From Actinoplanes sp. M2I2 (GTDB taxonomy: Bacteria > Actinomycetota > Actinomycetes > Mycobacteriales > Micromonosporaceae), in assembly GCF_023544445.1 (NCBI RefSeq), contig NZ_JALPVJ010000028.1, positions 53,235-117,234 on the forward strand: 64,000 nucleotides of DNA, given 5' to 3'. Under the pieces are notes generated by a model that searched no databases, was not told the origin of the DNA, and was given only the letters and a program-made list of their open reading frames with translations. The translations under genes and the position numbers were made by a program. Of this stretch, positions 1 to 7,704 are shown in pieces. Every line of letters begins with the position of its first letter. Position 1 is the first letter of the stretch.

Positions 1-1190
1 CGTCCGAGCACATCGGCTTCTCGGTCTGGTCCCTCTGGTCGGTGCTCGTGCTGTTCCTGGGCCCCGAGTACGGGATCGACCCGGCCGGCAAGTTCCTGCT
101 GACCGCGGTGCCGACGCTGGTCGGGGCCGCGCTGCGAATCCCGTACAGCTTCGCCGTCTCCCGCTTCGGCGGTCGCAACTGGACGGTCTTCAGCGCCGCG
201 CTCCTGCTCGTCCCCTCGGTCCTGGCCGCCTTCCTGATCCGCCCCGGCGTCGACTACTCGACGCTGCTCATCCTGGCCGCCGTGGCAGGCGTCGGCGGCG
301 GCAACTTCGCGTCGTCGATGACCAACATCAACGCCTACTATCCCGACCGCCTCAAAGGCTGGGCGCTGGGCATCAACGCCGGCGGCGGCAACCTGGGCGT
401 CGCCGCGGTGCAACTGGTCGGCCTGTTCGTGCTGGCCGTCTTCGGCGCCGGCCAACCCGGCCTGGTCGCCGGCATCTACATCCCGCTGATCGTGCTGGCC
501 GCGCTGGGCTCCGCGCTCTACATGGACAACCTGTCACAGGCCCGCAGCGAGAAGCGGGGCATGCGAGACGCCGTCCGCCAACCCCACACCTGGGTGATGT
601 CGCTGCTCTACATCGGCACGTTCGGCTCGTTCATCGGCTTCGGTTTCGCCTTCGGCCAGGTCCTGCAGGTGCAGTTCGCCGACGTCTTCAGCACCCCCGT
701 CAAGGCCGCCTACCTGACCTTCCTCGGCCCGCTGCTGGGCTCGCTGATCCGCCCCGTCGGCGGCGCCCTGGCCGACCGGCTGGGCGGCGCGAAGGTCACC
801 TTCGTCAACTTCATCGCCATGGCCCTGGGCGCGGCGACCGTCCTGCTGGCCGCCCAGCTGCGCTCGCTGCCCCTGTACATCGTCGGGTTCATCGCCCTGT
901 TCGTCTTCAGCGGCGTGGGCAACGGCTCGACGTACAAAATGATCCCGGCCATCTTCAAGCGCAAGAACCCGGGCGACGACCACGAGGCCCGCCGCCTGTC
1001 CAACGCGGTCATCGGCATCGCGGGGGCGGTCGGCGCCTTCGGCGGGGTCCTGGTCAACCTGGCGTTCCGTCAGTCGTTCCTGACCACCAAGGAGGCGGAC
1101 TCGGCTTACCTCGGGTTCATCGCCTTCTACGCCGTCTGCGTCGTGGTCACCTGGGTCGTGTACCTGCGCCCCGGAACCAGCCGCGTCTGA
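1..1190 (+). CDS. narK: NarK-type nitrate/nitrite transporter, 5' end outside window
   Basis: Major-facilitator membrane protein of the nitrate/nitrite porter (NNP) family, moving nitrate in and/or nitrite out across the cytoplasmic membrane. The frame is open from base 3, so the start lies upstream of the window; the GTG at 42 is internal. Family signatures are visible: GGGNFASSMTNINAYYP, then NAGGGNLGVAAVQ (nitrate-signature type) and GVGNGSTYKMIPAIF near the C-terminus, with about ten hydrophobic segments. The missing part should be only the first one or two helices. No nitrate reductase gene is in view downstream, so its operon partners must lie to the left or be absent. A hairpin follows the stop codon. 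Confidence 0.9.
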   Translation, partial: SEHIGFSVWSLWSVLVLFLGPEYGIDPAGKFLLTAVPTLVGAALRIPYSFAVSRFGGRNWTVFSAALLLVPSVLAAFLIRPGVDYSTLLILAAVAGVGGGNFASSMTNINAYYPDRLKGWALGINAGGGNLGVAAVQLVGLFVLAVFGAGQPGLVAGIYIPLIVLAALGSALYMDNLSQARSEKRGMRDAVRQPHTWVMSLLYIGTFGSFIGFGFAFGQVLQVQFADVFSTPVKAAYLTFLGPLLGSLIRPVGGALADRLGGAKVTFVNFIAMALGAATVLLAAQLRSLPLYIVGFIALFVFSGVGNGSTYKMIPAIFKRKNPGDDHEARRLSNAVIGIAGAVGAFGGVLVNLAFRQSFLTTKEADSAYLGFIAFYAVCVVVTWVVYLRPGTSRV

Positions 1191-1214
1191 CGGGCCGGCC
1201 GCTTTTGTCGCGCG

Positions 1215-1243
1215 CCCCATTCCCGGGTCCGGCGGGGATGGGG
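1215..1243 (+). terminator. Hairpin terminator after narK
   Basis: Ten-base stem (CCCCATTCCC at 1215-1224 with GGGGATGGGG at 1234-1243, one G-U pair) and a 9-base loop, 25 bases after the narK stop. There is no T tract, which is common in actinobacteria. Confidence 0.6.
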
Positions 1244-1850
1244 TCGCCGATTGTCCGGGGTGCGCTGCGCGGGTGTGCGGCACACGGTGAGGACGAGATT
1301 CGTTCCGGGCTGCTCGAAGGGTGGGCCGGGCGCCGGCGCGACTGAGCTTCCAGCACCCGCCGTTGACCGCCCCGCCGTCGAGCGCCCGACCATGGACAAC
1401 CCGACAACAGGGACTGGCCGACGAGTGCTCAGCCATCGACCAACCAGCCGACGGGCGGCCCGAGCCCCACTCAATGTGGTACTTCAGCCAACCGTCGCGC
1501 CAGCGGTGTGGAGATTGACGTCCCGCTATCGGCGCTGAGTCGCCACCGCGCTCTGCTCCTTCCGGCGCGAGCGCTCCATGAGCACCGTTGATGGCACCCT
1601 TGAAAACTCCCCAGCAACGCCCTGATCCGCAGCTCGGGTCCGTCCACACCGAATCGTTCGGCCCGAGAATGCTTTGGCGGCGCGCCGCCGCCAACGCCTC
1701 TGCACCGTGTTCCGCAACATCTCCCGCGCCGGGTGATTGCGTGAATCACCATCCCTCCGACCGCCGCAGCCGCCGGGTTCTCCGTCCTCCGCATCTTTCG
1801 ATGCTTCAGGAGTGCTTGACGGTCGGGTGCTTGCCTCGGTCCCGCCCGGT
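1244..1850. other. Gene-free stretch
   Basis: About 600 bases with no convincing gene. Several open frames exist on both strands but have compositionally biased translations (runs of R, P, A, G), no recognisable domain and no ribosome-binding site. It may hold decayed sequence, but no family could be identified. Confidence 0.5.
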
Positions 1851-2060
1851 TCTGCTTGTCCGGCTCGCGTGTCTGACCCGCTTGTTCGGTTCTGCTTGTC
1901 CGGCTCGCGTGTCTGACCCGCTTGTTCGGTTCTGCTTGTCCGGCTCGCGTGTCTGACCCGCTTGTTCGGTTCTGCTTGTCCGGCTCGCGTGTCTGACCCG
2001 CTTGTTCGGTCCTGCTTGTCCGGCTCGCGTGTCTGACCCGCTTGTTCGGTCCTGCTTGTC
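1851..2060. repeat. 40-bp minisatellite, five full copies
   Basis: Five consecutive 40-base units at 1861-2060, starting CGGCTCGCGTGTCTGACCCG and ending TCTGCTTGTC (the last two units read CCTGCTTGTC), preceded by a partial copy at 1851-1860. A GTCC/GCCC microsatellite-like run follows at 2075-2110. There are no spacers, so this is not a CRISPR array. The unit is not a multiple of three; the minus strand stays open through it, but the resulting translation is a frame-rotating artefact. Confidence 0.9.
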
Positions 2061-2304
2061 CAGCCCGCGTGTTCGGCCCGTCCATCCGTCCGCCCGTCCG
2101 TCCGCCCGCTCGGCTCGTGGTCGGGTAGTCAAGGGCTGTGCGCTCAACGGCCGGACGCTTGTCATTCGGTAAGTTGCCGTGCGGTCAGTTGGAGGCCAGA
2201 CACGACCTCGAGCGGGCAGCACAGCTCGCAGGCTCAGCCTTCGCGCCACTGGTTTACAGAAGGTGAAAGTAGATCTCTGCAGGGCCGCCGCGACCAGAAA
2301 AGTG

Positions 2305-2320
2305 TCGTACGTCTGTTCGA
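2305..2320 (+). promoter_or_regulatory. Candidate LexA (SOS) box
   Basis: TCGTACGTCTGTTCGA differs at one base from the actinobacterial SOS box TCGAAC-N4-GTTCGA. It ends ten bases before the GTG of the HNH gene. Several mycobacterial 13E12-family genes are LexA-regulated, so the match is in a plausible place. LexA binding is an inference. Confidence 0.55.
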
Positions 2321-2330
2321 AGATAAGTGC

Positions 2331-3611
2331 GTGTTGGCAGACGTGCAGCAACTGGGTGAGGACGCGGCGAAGCTCGCCGCGGCCTCACTGTGGCCGTTGG
2401 CCGACGACGAGCTCATCGCCTGCCTGCAGTCGGCCCATAGGCTGGAGCAGGCCGCCGCAGCGCTGCAGACACGACTGGTGCACCAGGCCACCGACCGCGG
2501 GCTGCCGGCAGGGCAGGGGCATCGCAGCACCGCGGGCTGGCTGCGCGCGAGACTGCTGCTCGACCCTGCCCCGGCTCGCGAGCTCGCCGACCGGGCCGCT
2601 GTCCTCAGCCGGCAACCCGCCGTCGAGCAGGCCCTGCTCGACGGGCACGTCGATGCCCGCCAGGCAGCGGTGATCGCCACCACCACCGAAACCGTCGCCG
2701 CCGGCCTGGCCGACCTCGACGAGATCAGCCCGGCCGATGCCGGGCAACTCACTGAGCAGGCGCAAACCACGCTCATCGACATGGCTCAACGGCTGCCCGC
2801 CTACCAGCTCTACCGTGTCGGCCAGCGCATTCTTGCCCACGTCGCCCCCGACCTGGCCGAGCGCGCCGACCAACTGCTGCTGGCCCGCCAGGATGCCCGC
2901 GCCCGGCAAGCGCGCGGCTTAACCATGTCGCTTCCCGCCGACGGCCTGGTCCGGCTCTCCGGGGCGCTCGACACCGAAGACGCCGCCGTCCTCCAGGCCG
3001 CGCTGCAGCCCCTGTGCAAACCGTCGACCGGCGACGAACGGCGCCCAGCGCAACGGCGCGCCGACGCGCTGATCGACATCTGCCGGCTGGCCCTGACCAC
3101 CGGCGAGCTGCCGGCCTCCGGTGGAGAGCCCGCCCAGCTCGCCGTCACCGTCGCCTACGACGCGCTCGCGGCCCAGCTGGGCGCCGCCACCACCGACACC
3201 GGCGACCCCGTGTCGCCCGCAACCGTCCGGCGGCTGGCCTGCGACGCCCGCATCATCCCGGTCGTGCTCGGCAGCGCCGGACAAATCCTCGACCTCGGCC
3301 GCGGTCACCGCCTCGTCAACGGCCCCCTCCGCCGCGCGCTGGCCGTCCGGGACCGCGGCTGCGCCTTTCCCGACTGCGATCGCCCGCCGAGGTGGACCGA
3401 CGCCCATCACCTGACGCCATGGACAGCCGGCGGCCCCACGTCCTTGGACAACCTCGTTCTGCTGTGCCGCCGCCATCACCGGCTGATCCACCATCCCACC
3501 GCGGGCTGGCAGGTCCGCCCCGGCCGCGACGGCCTGCCCGATTTCCTCCCACCACCCGGCATAGACCCGACCCGAAAGGCTCGGCGAAACCTTTACCACC
3601 CACGCTTATGA
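2331..3611 (+). CDS. DUF222 / HNH endonuclease (13E12 repeat family)
   Basis: A 426-residue protein with an alpha-helical N-terminal DUF222 region (about 1-300) and a C-terminal HNH nuclease domain. The nuclease part shows a zinc-type pair C344 and C349 (CAFPDCDRPP), the DAHH motif near 360, a conserved N in SLDNLVLLC and a closing HH pair near 386. This family is multicopy in actinomycetes; its biological role is unsettled, and some members respond to DNA damage. The GTG start at 2331 is chosen because the N-terminus matches the usual family length; no strong Shine-Dalgarno is visible and the candidate SOS box ends only 10 bases upstream, so the transcript may be nearly leaderless. It stands alone between two repeat-rich intergenic regions. 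Confidence 0.85.
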   Translation: MLADVQQLGEDAAKLAAASLWPLADDELIACLQSAHRLEQAAAALQTRLVHQATDRGLPAGQGHRSTAGWLRARLLLDPAPARELADRAAVLSRQPAVEQALLDGHVDARQAAVIATTTETVAAGLADLDEISPADAGQLTEQAQTTLIDMAQRLPAYQLYRVGQRILAHVAPDLAERADQLLLARQDARARQARGLTMSLPADGLVRLSGALDTEDAAVLQAALQPLCKPSTGDERRPAQRRADALIDICRLALTTGELPASGGEPAQLAVTVAYDALAAQLGAATTDTGDPVSPATVRRLACDARIIPVVLGSAGQILDLGRGHRLVNGPLRRALAVRDRGCAFPDCDRPPRWTDAHHLTPWTAGGPTSLDNLVLLCRRHHRLIHHPTAGWQVRPGRDGLPDFLPPPGIDPTRKARRNLYHPRL

Positions 3612-3742
3612 GCCGCCCGACCCACCCGGCGAAGCCGTGTCCAAGCCTCGGCTGCACGCAACCTTCGATCACAATGCCGTCGGTGTACTGCGCGCCACGA
3701 GCACCCGAACCGCTCCGAGGCCACACCGCCACGATCCAGAAA

Positions 3743-3850
3743 GGGCAGGACGGGCAGGACGGGCAGGACGAACGCGCCTGTGTCGGCTCGCGCCTGTGTC
3801 GGCTCGCGCCTATGTCCGCTTGCGGGATTCCGGCTCGCGCCTGTTCTGAT
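3743..3850. repeat. Two short tandem arrays (9 bp x3; 16 bp x about 4)
   Basis: The unit GGGCAGGAC is repeated three times at 3743-3769. It is followed by a 16-base unit, GCGCCTGTGTCGGCTC, at 3774-3789 and 3790-3805 with degenerate copies to about 3850. They lie in the 388-base gene-free gap between the HNH gene and clpP; nothing else is seen there before 3913 apart from the flanking sequence. Confidence 0.8.
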
Positions 3851-3912
3851 TCTCGGTTCCGCCGGCCCGCCAGTGGTCACCGTGTGGGCGCATCGTAAGG
3901 ACCGCCGGAGTC

Positions 3913-3929
3913 ATCTGCTGACAGCAGAT
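3913..3929. promoter_or_regulatory. Perfect 7-3-7 palindrome, candidate PopR-type operator
   Basis: ATCTGCT-GAC-AGCAGAT is a perfect inverted repeat 71 bases upstream of the first clpP start. The core TCTGC-N5-GCAGA is the core of the site I recall for Streptomyces PopR (TTCTGCC-N3-GGCAGAA), the activator of clpP3-clpP4. The position suits an activator upstream of a promoter. Binding is inferred. Confidence 0.6.
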
Positions 3930-3999
3930 CGGCTTGGTTCCCGGCCGTCCGCCGCTCGATGGTGGAGCGAGTACGTCCGGCCGAGCCGAAGGAGAAACC

Positions 4000-4626
4000 A
4001 TGCACCTTTCCACCGCAGCGAGCCCGTGGACCGCGGGTTCCATCGACGACCAGGTGGCCGCCCGGCTCCTGCACCAGCGCATCATCGTGCTCGGCGCCGA
4101 GGTCGATGACCAGATCGCCAACCGGCTGTGCGGACAGCTGCTGCTGTTGTCGGCGGAGGACCCGCGCGGCGTCATCAGCCTGTACATCAACTCGCCGGGC
4201 GGTTCCGTCACCGCTGGACTGGCCATCTACGACACCATGCGGCTGATCCCCAACGACGTGAGCACGCTGGCGCTGGGGCTGGCCGGCAGCATGGGTCAGT
4301 TTCTGCTCACCGCGGGGACCCCGGGCAAGCGGTTCGCCCTGCCGCACGCGCAGATCCTGATGCACCAGGGGTCGGCCGGCTTCGGCGGCACCGCGGCCGA
4401 CGTCGAGATCTACGCGAACCAGTTGGAGCGGCTCGGCCAGACGCTTCTGGGTCTCACGGCCGAACACACCGGGCAGCCGATCGACACGGTCGAGCTGGAC
4501 AGCCGGCGCGATCGCTGGTTCACCGCCGAGGAGGCTCTCGCGTACGGCCTGATCGATCACGTTCTTGACAGCGTCGACGACGTGCGCCCGTCGATGGCCC
4601 GGCAGCCGATGGGACTGAGCGCATGA
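4000..4626 (+). CDS. clpP: ATP-dependent Clp protease proteolytic subunit (first of pair)
   Basis: Serine peptidase of the ClpP family, which assembles into barrel-shaped tetradecamers fed by a Clp ATPase in the cytoplasm. The 208-residue protein carries the full triad: S97 (GLAGSMGQ), H122 (ILMHQG) and D171 (RRDRWF), plus the YINSPGGS oxyanion-loop motif at 62-69. The ATG at 4000 has an AAGGAG site 6 bases upstream; an upstream in-frame GTG lacks one. Its stop overlaps the next clpP by ATGA, indicating translational coupling and probably a hetero-oligomeric ClpP. No clpX or tig is adjacent, so this is probably the accessory pair (like Streptomyces clpP3-clpP4) rather than the housekeeping pair. 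Confidence 0.92.
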   Translation: MHLSTAASPWTAGSIDDQVAARLLHQRIIVLGAEVDDQIANRLCGQLLLLSAEDPRGVISLYINSPGGSVTAGLAIYDTMRLIPNDVSTLALGLAGSMGQFLLTAGTPGKRFALPHAQILMHQGSAGFGGTAADVEIYANQLERLGQTLLGLTAEHTGQPIDTVELDSRRDRWFTAEEALAYGLIDHVLDSVDDVRPSMARQPMGLSA

Positions 4627-5237
4627 GCCAGTACACGATCCCGACCGTGGTGGAGAAGACGCCGAACGGCGAGCGCGCGTTCGACATCTACTCGCGACTG
4701 CTGTCGGACCGGATCATCTTCCTCGGCACCGAGATCGACGACGGCGTCGCCAACGTCGTCATCGCGCAGCTCATTCACCTGGAGTCGGCCGGCGAGCAGG
4801 AGATCGGGCTGTACATCAACTCCCCGGGCGGCAGCTTCAGCGCCCTGACCGCGATCTACGACACCATGCATTTCGTACGGTGTGACATCGCGACCATCTG
4901 TGTCGGACAGGCAGCGTCGGCGGCCGCGGCGCTGCTGGCCGCCGGCACCCCGGGCAAGCGATCGGTGCTGCCGCACGCCAAGGTCACCCTGCATCAGCCG
5001 TCCAGCCAGGCCCGCGGCACGTTGCCGGACCTGGCCGTCGAGGCCAAGGAGGTGGCGAAGGTGCGGGCCGAGATGGACCGGATCCTGGCCGGACACACCG
5101 GGCACACAGTCGCCAAGATCCGGGCCGACACCGACCGCAGCATGACCCTGTCGGCACCGGACGCCGTCGCCTACGGCTTGGCCGACCGGGTGATCACCCA
5201 GCGCGAGGCTCGCGCCTATCGGCTGGACGCTGCTTGA
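4623..5237 (+). CDS. clpP: ATP-dependent Clp protease proteolytic subunit (second of pair)
   Basis: Second ClpP paralogue, 204 residues, starting inside the stop of the first (ATGA at 4623-4626). The triad is intact: S99 (GQAASAAA), H124 (VTLHQPSS) and D171 (DTDRSM), with YINSPGGS at 64-71. The GQAAS motif is the common form, whereas the first subunit has GLAGSMGQ, so the two are distinct subunit types. Both probably form a mixed barrel that works with a ClpC/ClpX ATPase encoded elsewhere. The regulator encoded on the opposite strand at 5792-6214 and the palindrome at 3913-3929 are likely control elements. Confidence 0.92.
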   Translation: MSQYTIPTVVEKTPNGERAFDIYSRLLSDRIIFLGTEIDDGVANVVIAQLIHLESAGEQEIGLYINSPGGSFSALTAIYDTMHFVRCDIATICVGQAASAAAALLAAGTPGKRSVLPHAKVTLHQPSSQARGTLPDLAVEAKEVAKVRAEMDRILAGHTGHTVAKIRADTDRSMTLSAPDAVAYGLADRVITQREARAYRLDAA

Positions 5238-5791
5238 TCAGCCGGTCGGCGGTGCGATCCGCTGCGGGCCGATCGGCCACGCAACACAACTGGCTGTGGT
5301 CATCGGTCGGCAGGGGAAGTTCCTGTGGTCGTTCGTCCGGCGGCGCGGGACGCGGCGGTCCTGATCGATGGATCTCAGCGGGCGCGCCGCCTCGACAGGG
5401 GTTGGGCAGCGGACGCCACCCCGAGTGAGCGGCCGATGTTCGGACGCCACCCCCGAGTGAGCGGCCGGTGGTCGCGCCGCCTTGGGTGGGCGACCGGCCG
5501 TGGGCGCCGCCTTGGGCGGGCGGCCGGTGGTGAGGCGCCGCCTTGGGTGAGCGGCAGGTGGTGAGGCGCCGCCTTTATCGAGCGACCTGGTAGCAGGAGC
5601 CCTCCTGGATCGAGCGACCGGGCAGTGTGCTCCCGCCTTGGCGAACGACCGGCATTTGGGGCCTGTCTCGATCGAGTGAACGGCATCGGGTCTCGCCTCG
5701 AGCGAGCGACAGGCATTGGCAGGCGGCCTCGATGGAGCGGCCAGCGGATGGACTATGCCTCGTTCAGGTAAAGGCCTCGAAAAGTTTCTGA
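5238..5791. repeat. Gene-free region with degenerate repeats
   Basis: No gene is convincing here. From about 5395 to 5740 words recur at 30-45-base intervals: CGCCGCCTTGGG (about 5476, 5508, 5538), GAGCGRCCGG and CTCGATCGAG-like segments. Long open frames on the minus strand across it are compositional artefacts with repetitive translations such as RSLDPGG/RSIKAAP. The region separates the convergent clpP pair and the ClgR/PopR-type regulator. Confidence 0.6.
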
Positions 5792-6214
5792 TCAGGCGGC
5801 CAGCAGGACGACGTCTCCGGAGCGCGAGCCACGCGGCGCCGACGTCCGCAGCTGGGTCTTGTACTCGGGCTGGGTCTTGTACTCGGGCTGGGTTTTGTAC
5901 TGGGGCTGGCCCTGAGTTCGGCGCAGGCGTGCCGACTCGAGCTGGAGGACGGGGGCGCGGTCGACGGTCAGATCGCGCCCCACCTCGGCCAGCAGGTCGA
6001 CCAGGTCGATGCGCAACGACTCGCAGACAGCGGCCAGGATCTCGGAGCTCGGTTCCTTGCGGCCCCGCTCGACCTCCGACAGGTATTGCACCGAGACGCA
6101 CGCCTCGTGGGCCACCTCGGCCAGCGTCCGTCGCTGCTCCTGCCGGCGGCGGCGCAGAACATCGCCGACGAGTTTGCGCAGCAGGGGCCGGGATCGCCGC
6201 GTGAGGTCCGCCAT
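5792..6214 (-). CDS. ClgR/PopR-type XRE regulator with C-terminal LAA
   Basis: A 140-residue DNA-binding protein. Residues about 10-75 form a Cro/C1 helix-turn-helix with the wording typical of ClgR/PopR (RRTLAEVA, VSVQYLSEVERGRKEPSSE). A variable tail follows with three copies of a six-residue repeat (YKTQPE type). The last residues are VLLAA; in Streptomyces, PopR and ClgR carry C-terminal alanines that make them ClpP substrates, so this looks like a self-limiting activator of clpP genes. The ATG at 6214 is preferred because the upstream extension (MARRVSAAAS...) is not family-like. It faces the clpP pair, which sits 555 bases away. Confidence 0.82.
   Translation of the reverse strand: MADLTRRSRPLLRKLVGDVLRRRRQEQRRTLAEVAHEACVSVQYLSEVERGRKEPSSEILAAVCESLRIDLVDLLAEVGRDLTVDRAPVLQLESARLRRTQGQPQYKTQPEYKTQPEYKTQLRTSAPRGSRSGDVVLLAA
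5851..5904 (-). repeat. 18-bp tandem repeat inside the regulator gene
   Basis: Three 18-base units (5851-5868, 5869-5886, 5887-5904; last one slightly diverged) plus a partial copy encode the YKTQPE-type hexapeptide repeat in the linker between the HTH domain and the LAA tail. The unit is a multiple of three, so copy-number change would alter linker length without a frameshift. Confidence 0.9.
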
Positions 6215-6298
6215 GAGATGACCGTAGTGAAACGAAGCCGCCGCCGACACCCGCCGGGCCACGGTTCAGCCAGCAGCGTACGACCGCGCCGCTTCCGT

Positions 6299-6403
6299 AT
6301 GGTGAGCTGCGAGATGGTGAGCTGCGAGATGGTGAGCTGCGAGATGGTGAGCTGCGAGATGGTGAGCCGCGAGATGGTGAGCCGCGAGATCGCGAGCCGC
6401 GAG
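6299..6403. repeat. 15-bp minisatellite, seven copies
   Basis: Seven 15-base units, ATGGTGAGCTGCGAG four times, then two with a GCCGCGAG end and one starting ATCGCG. The array lies between the divergent regulator (start 6214) and the RibD-like gene (start 6456), so it sits in a promoter region. Peptides read from it (AHHLAAHHL type on the minus strand) are not considered real. Confidence 0.9.
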
Positions 6404-6455
6404 CAGTTTGCCGGCTGCCGACGCGGCGCCGGTCGCCGAACATGGAGAGGACGTC

Positions 6456-7040
6456 ATGCCCGGACGATTCGTGTACTGGATGAACGTGTCCGCCGACCTC
6501 CGGATCGAGCACGCTCAAGGCGAGCAGGGTGGCGGCGAGTGGATGCGCATCGGCGAGGCGTTGCACCGGGAGTTCAACAAGCGGGCGCGAGCGCTGGCGC
6601 TCATGGTTCAGGGGCGCACGATCTACGAGACCATGGAGGGATTCTGGCCCTCCGCCCGTACCGATGACTCGCTGCCCGACTATCTGCGGGAGTACGGCGA
6701 GATCTGGACGGACAAGCCGAAGGTGCTCGTCTCCCGCACACGCACCGGCGCCGGGCACAACACCCGCGTGGTCGGCGGCGACGACGCGATCGGCCGGCTC
6801 GCCGCCCTGCGCGCCGAGACCGACGGTGACATCGGCGTCGGCGGCGCCACCGTGGCCACGCAACTGCTGCGTGCGGGTCTGCTCGACGAACTGCTGCTCT
6901 TCACGCATCCGGTGATCCTCGGCGCGGGCCGGCCGTTGTTCGACGATCACGACGAGCCGATCCAGCTGGACCTGCTCGAGCTGGCGTCGTTCGACGAAGG
7001 CGTCACGATGCACCGCTACGCCGTCCGCCCTTTGCGCTAG
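6456..7040 (+). CDS. Dihydrofolate reductase-family (RibD C-terminal-like) protein
   Basis: A 194-residue cytoplasmic protein of the RibD_C/DHFR-like fold, expected to bind NADPH and reduce an unknown substrate. Seen: start MPGRFVYWMNVSADL, a QGRTIYETM segment near 52-60 (family R-x-T-Y-E-x-M motif), GDIGVGGATVATQLL (nucleotide-binding glycine motif near 128-142) and PVILGAGRPLF. The ATG at 6456 has a GGAGAGG site 5 bases upstream. Such proteins are common actinobacterial accessory reductases; the exact substrate cannot be told. It is monocistronic. Confidence 0.82.
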   Translation: MPGRFVYWMNVSADLRIEHAQGEQGGGEWMRIGEALHREFNKRARALALMVQGRTIYETMEGFWPSARTDDSLPDYLREYGEIWTDKPKVLVSRTRTGAGHNTRVVGGDDAIGRLAALRAETDGDIGVGGATVATQLLRAGLLDELLLFTHPVILGAGRPLFDDHDEPIQLDLLELASFDEGVTMHRYAVRPLR

Positions 7041-7154
7041 CCGAACCCTGAGCCGACCCGGCGAACGCCCGCGGCTCGCCCCATGGTCGACTGGACGGGC
7101 CGGAGTGGCATCGTGCTCCGGTCTGAGTCAGCGGCAAATGAGGGGGAGCGGGCA

Positions 7155-7649
7155 GTGGAGTCCGGTGCTGATCGGGACGCGCAGCTGCAAACCCAGGTGC
7201 GGGAGCACCTGCAACCGGGCGAGACGTTCCGTGCCGCCATCTGGGTGAGCCGGCCGGAAGGAAGCGCGTCCGTCCGGATCACGCGCGGTGAGATGTCACC
7301 GTTGCGGTTCCGCCGGCGCGTCCCCGGTATGCGCCGCGGGCTTCACGGTGCGCCGCGCAGTCATGCCGTCGAGCTGGACGAGCACATCCGCACGGTCAAC
7401 GACCCCCGCGTCCTCGCCCTCACGGACCGTCGCCTCGTCGTCCTGGCCAAGGGCATCGGCTCGTGGCGGGACCTGCTGGACCGGGTCTCGGGTCCCTCGC
7501 CTTCGCTGCGCAAGCGGTGGGAATGCCCGCGGGCGGACTTGGCCTCGGCCACCGAGCAGGCCGGCCGTTTGCTCCTGACGTTTACCGACGGCTCCACCGT
7601 CACCCTGCTTACCCCGTCGGCCCACGTCCAGCCGTTCCTCGCCGGCTGA
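7155..7649 (+). CDS. Hypothetical protein with PH-like beta domain
   Basis: No named family is certain. The 164-residue protein starts at GTG 7155, which has an AGGGGGAG site 7 bases upstream; an earlier in-frame ATG at 7083 lacks one. The C-terminal half has strands of the kind seen in bacterial PH-like domains (VLALTDRRLVVLAKG, then LLLTFTDGSTVTLLTP). No signal peptide or membrane segment is visible. It probably acts in the cytoplasm, but no function can be proposed. Confidence 0.6.
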   Translation: MESGADRDAQLQTQVREHLQPGETFRAAIWVSRPEGSASVRITRGEMSPLRFRRRVPGMRRGLHGAPRSHAVELDEHIRTVNDPRVLALTDRRLVVLAKGIGSWRDLLDRVSGPSPSLRKRWECPRADLASATEQAGRLLLTFTDGSTVTLLTPSAHVQPFLAG

Positions 7650-7672
7650 GCGGCGTCCCTGACCGGCGCCCT

Positions 7673-7704
7673 TTACCCTTGGACGCCGTTACCCTTGGAC
7701 GCCG
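7673..7704. repeat. 16-bp perfect tandem duplication
   Basis: TTACCCTTGGACGCCG occurs twice in a row (7673-7688, 7689-7704), ending on the first base of the GTG start of the decayed PAP2 gene. The duplication may have created an extra TTG start candidate at 7695. Confidence 0.9.

Noticed and set aside
1861..2060. Possible CRISPR array
   Set aside because: The 40-base units are directly adjacent, with no spacers, and no cas genes are nearby, so it is a minisatellite.
1806..2351. Minus-strand protein with 40-residue repeats
   Set aside because: The repeat arises because a 40-base DNA unit rotates through three frames; there is no ribosome site and it overlaps the HNH start.
6266..6457. Short histidine/alanine-repeat protein (AHHLAAHHL type)
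   Set aside because: It is a reading of the 15-base minisatellite with no start signal.
5238..7013. 591-residue minus-strand open frame
   Set aside because: It runs through repeats and antisense to the real genes; the translation is repetitive (RSRGSPSRGSPSRSSPSRSS) and has no domain.
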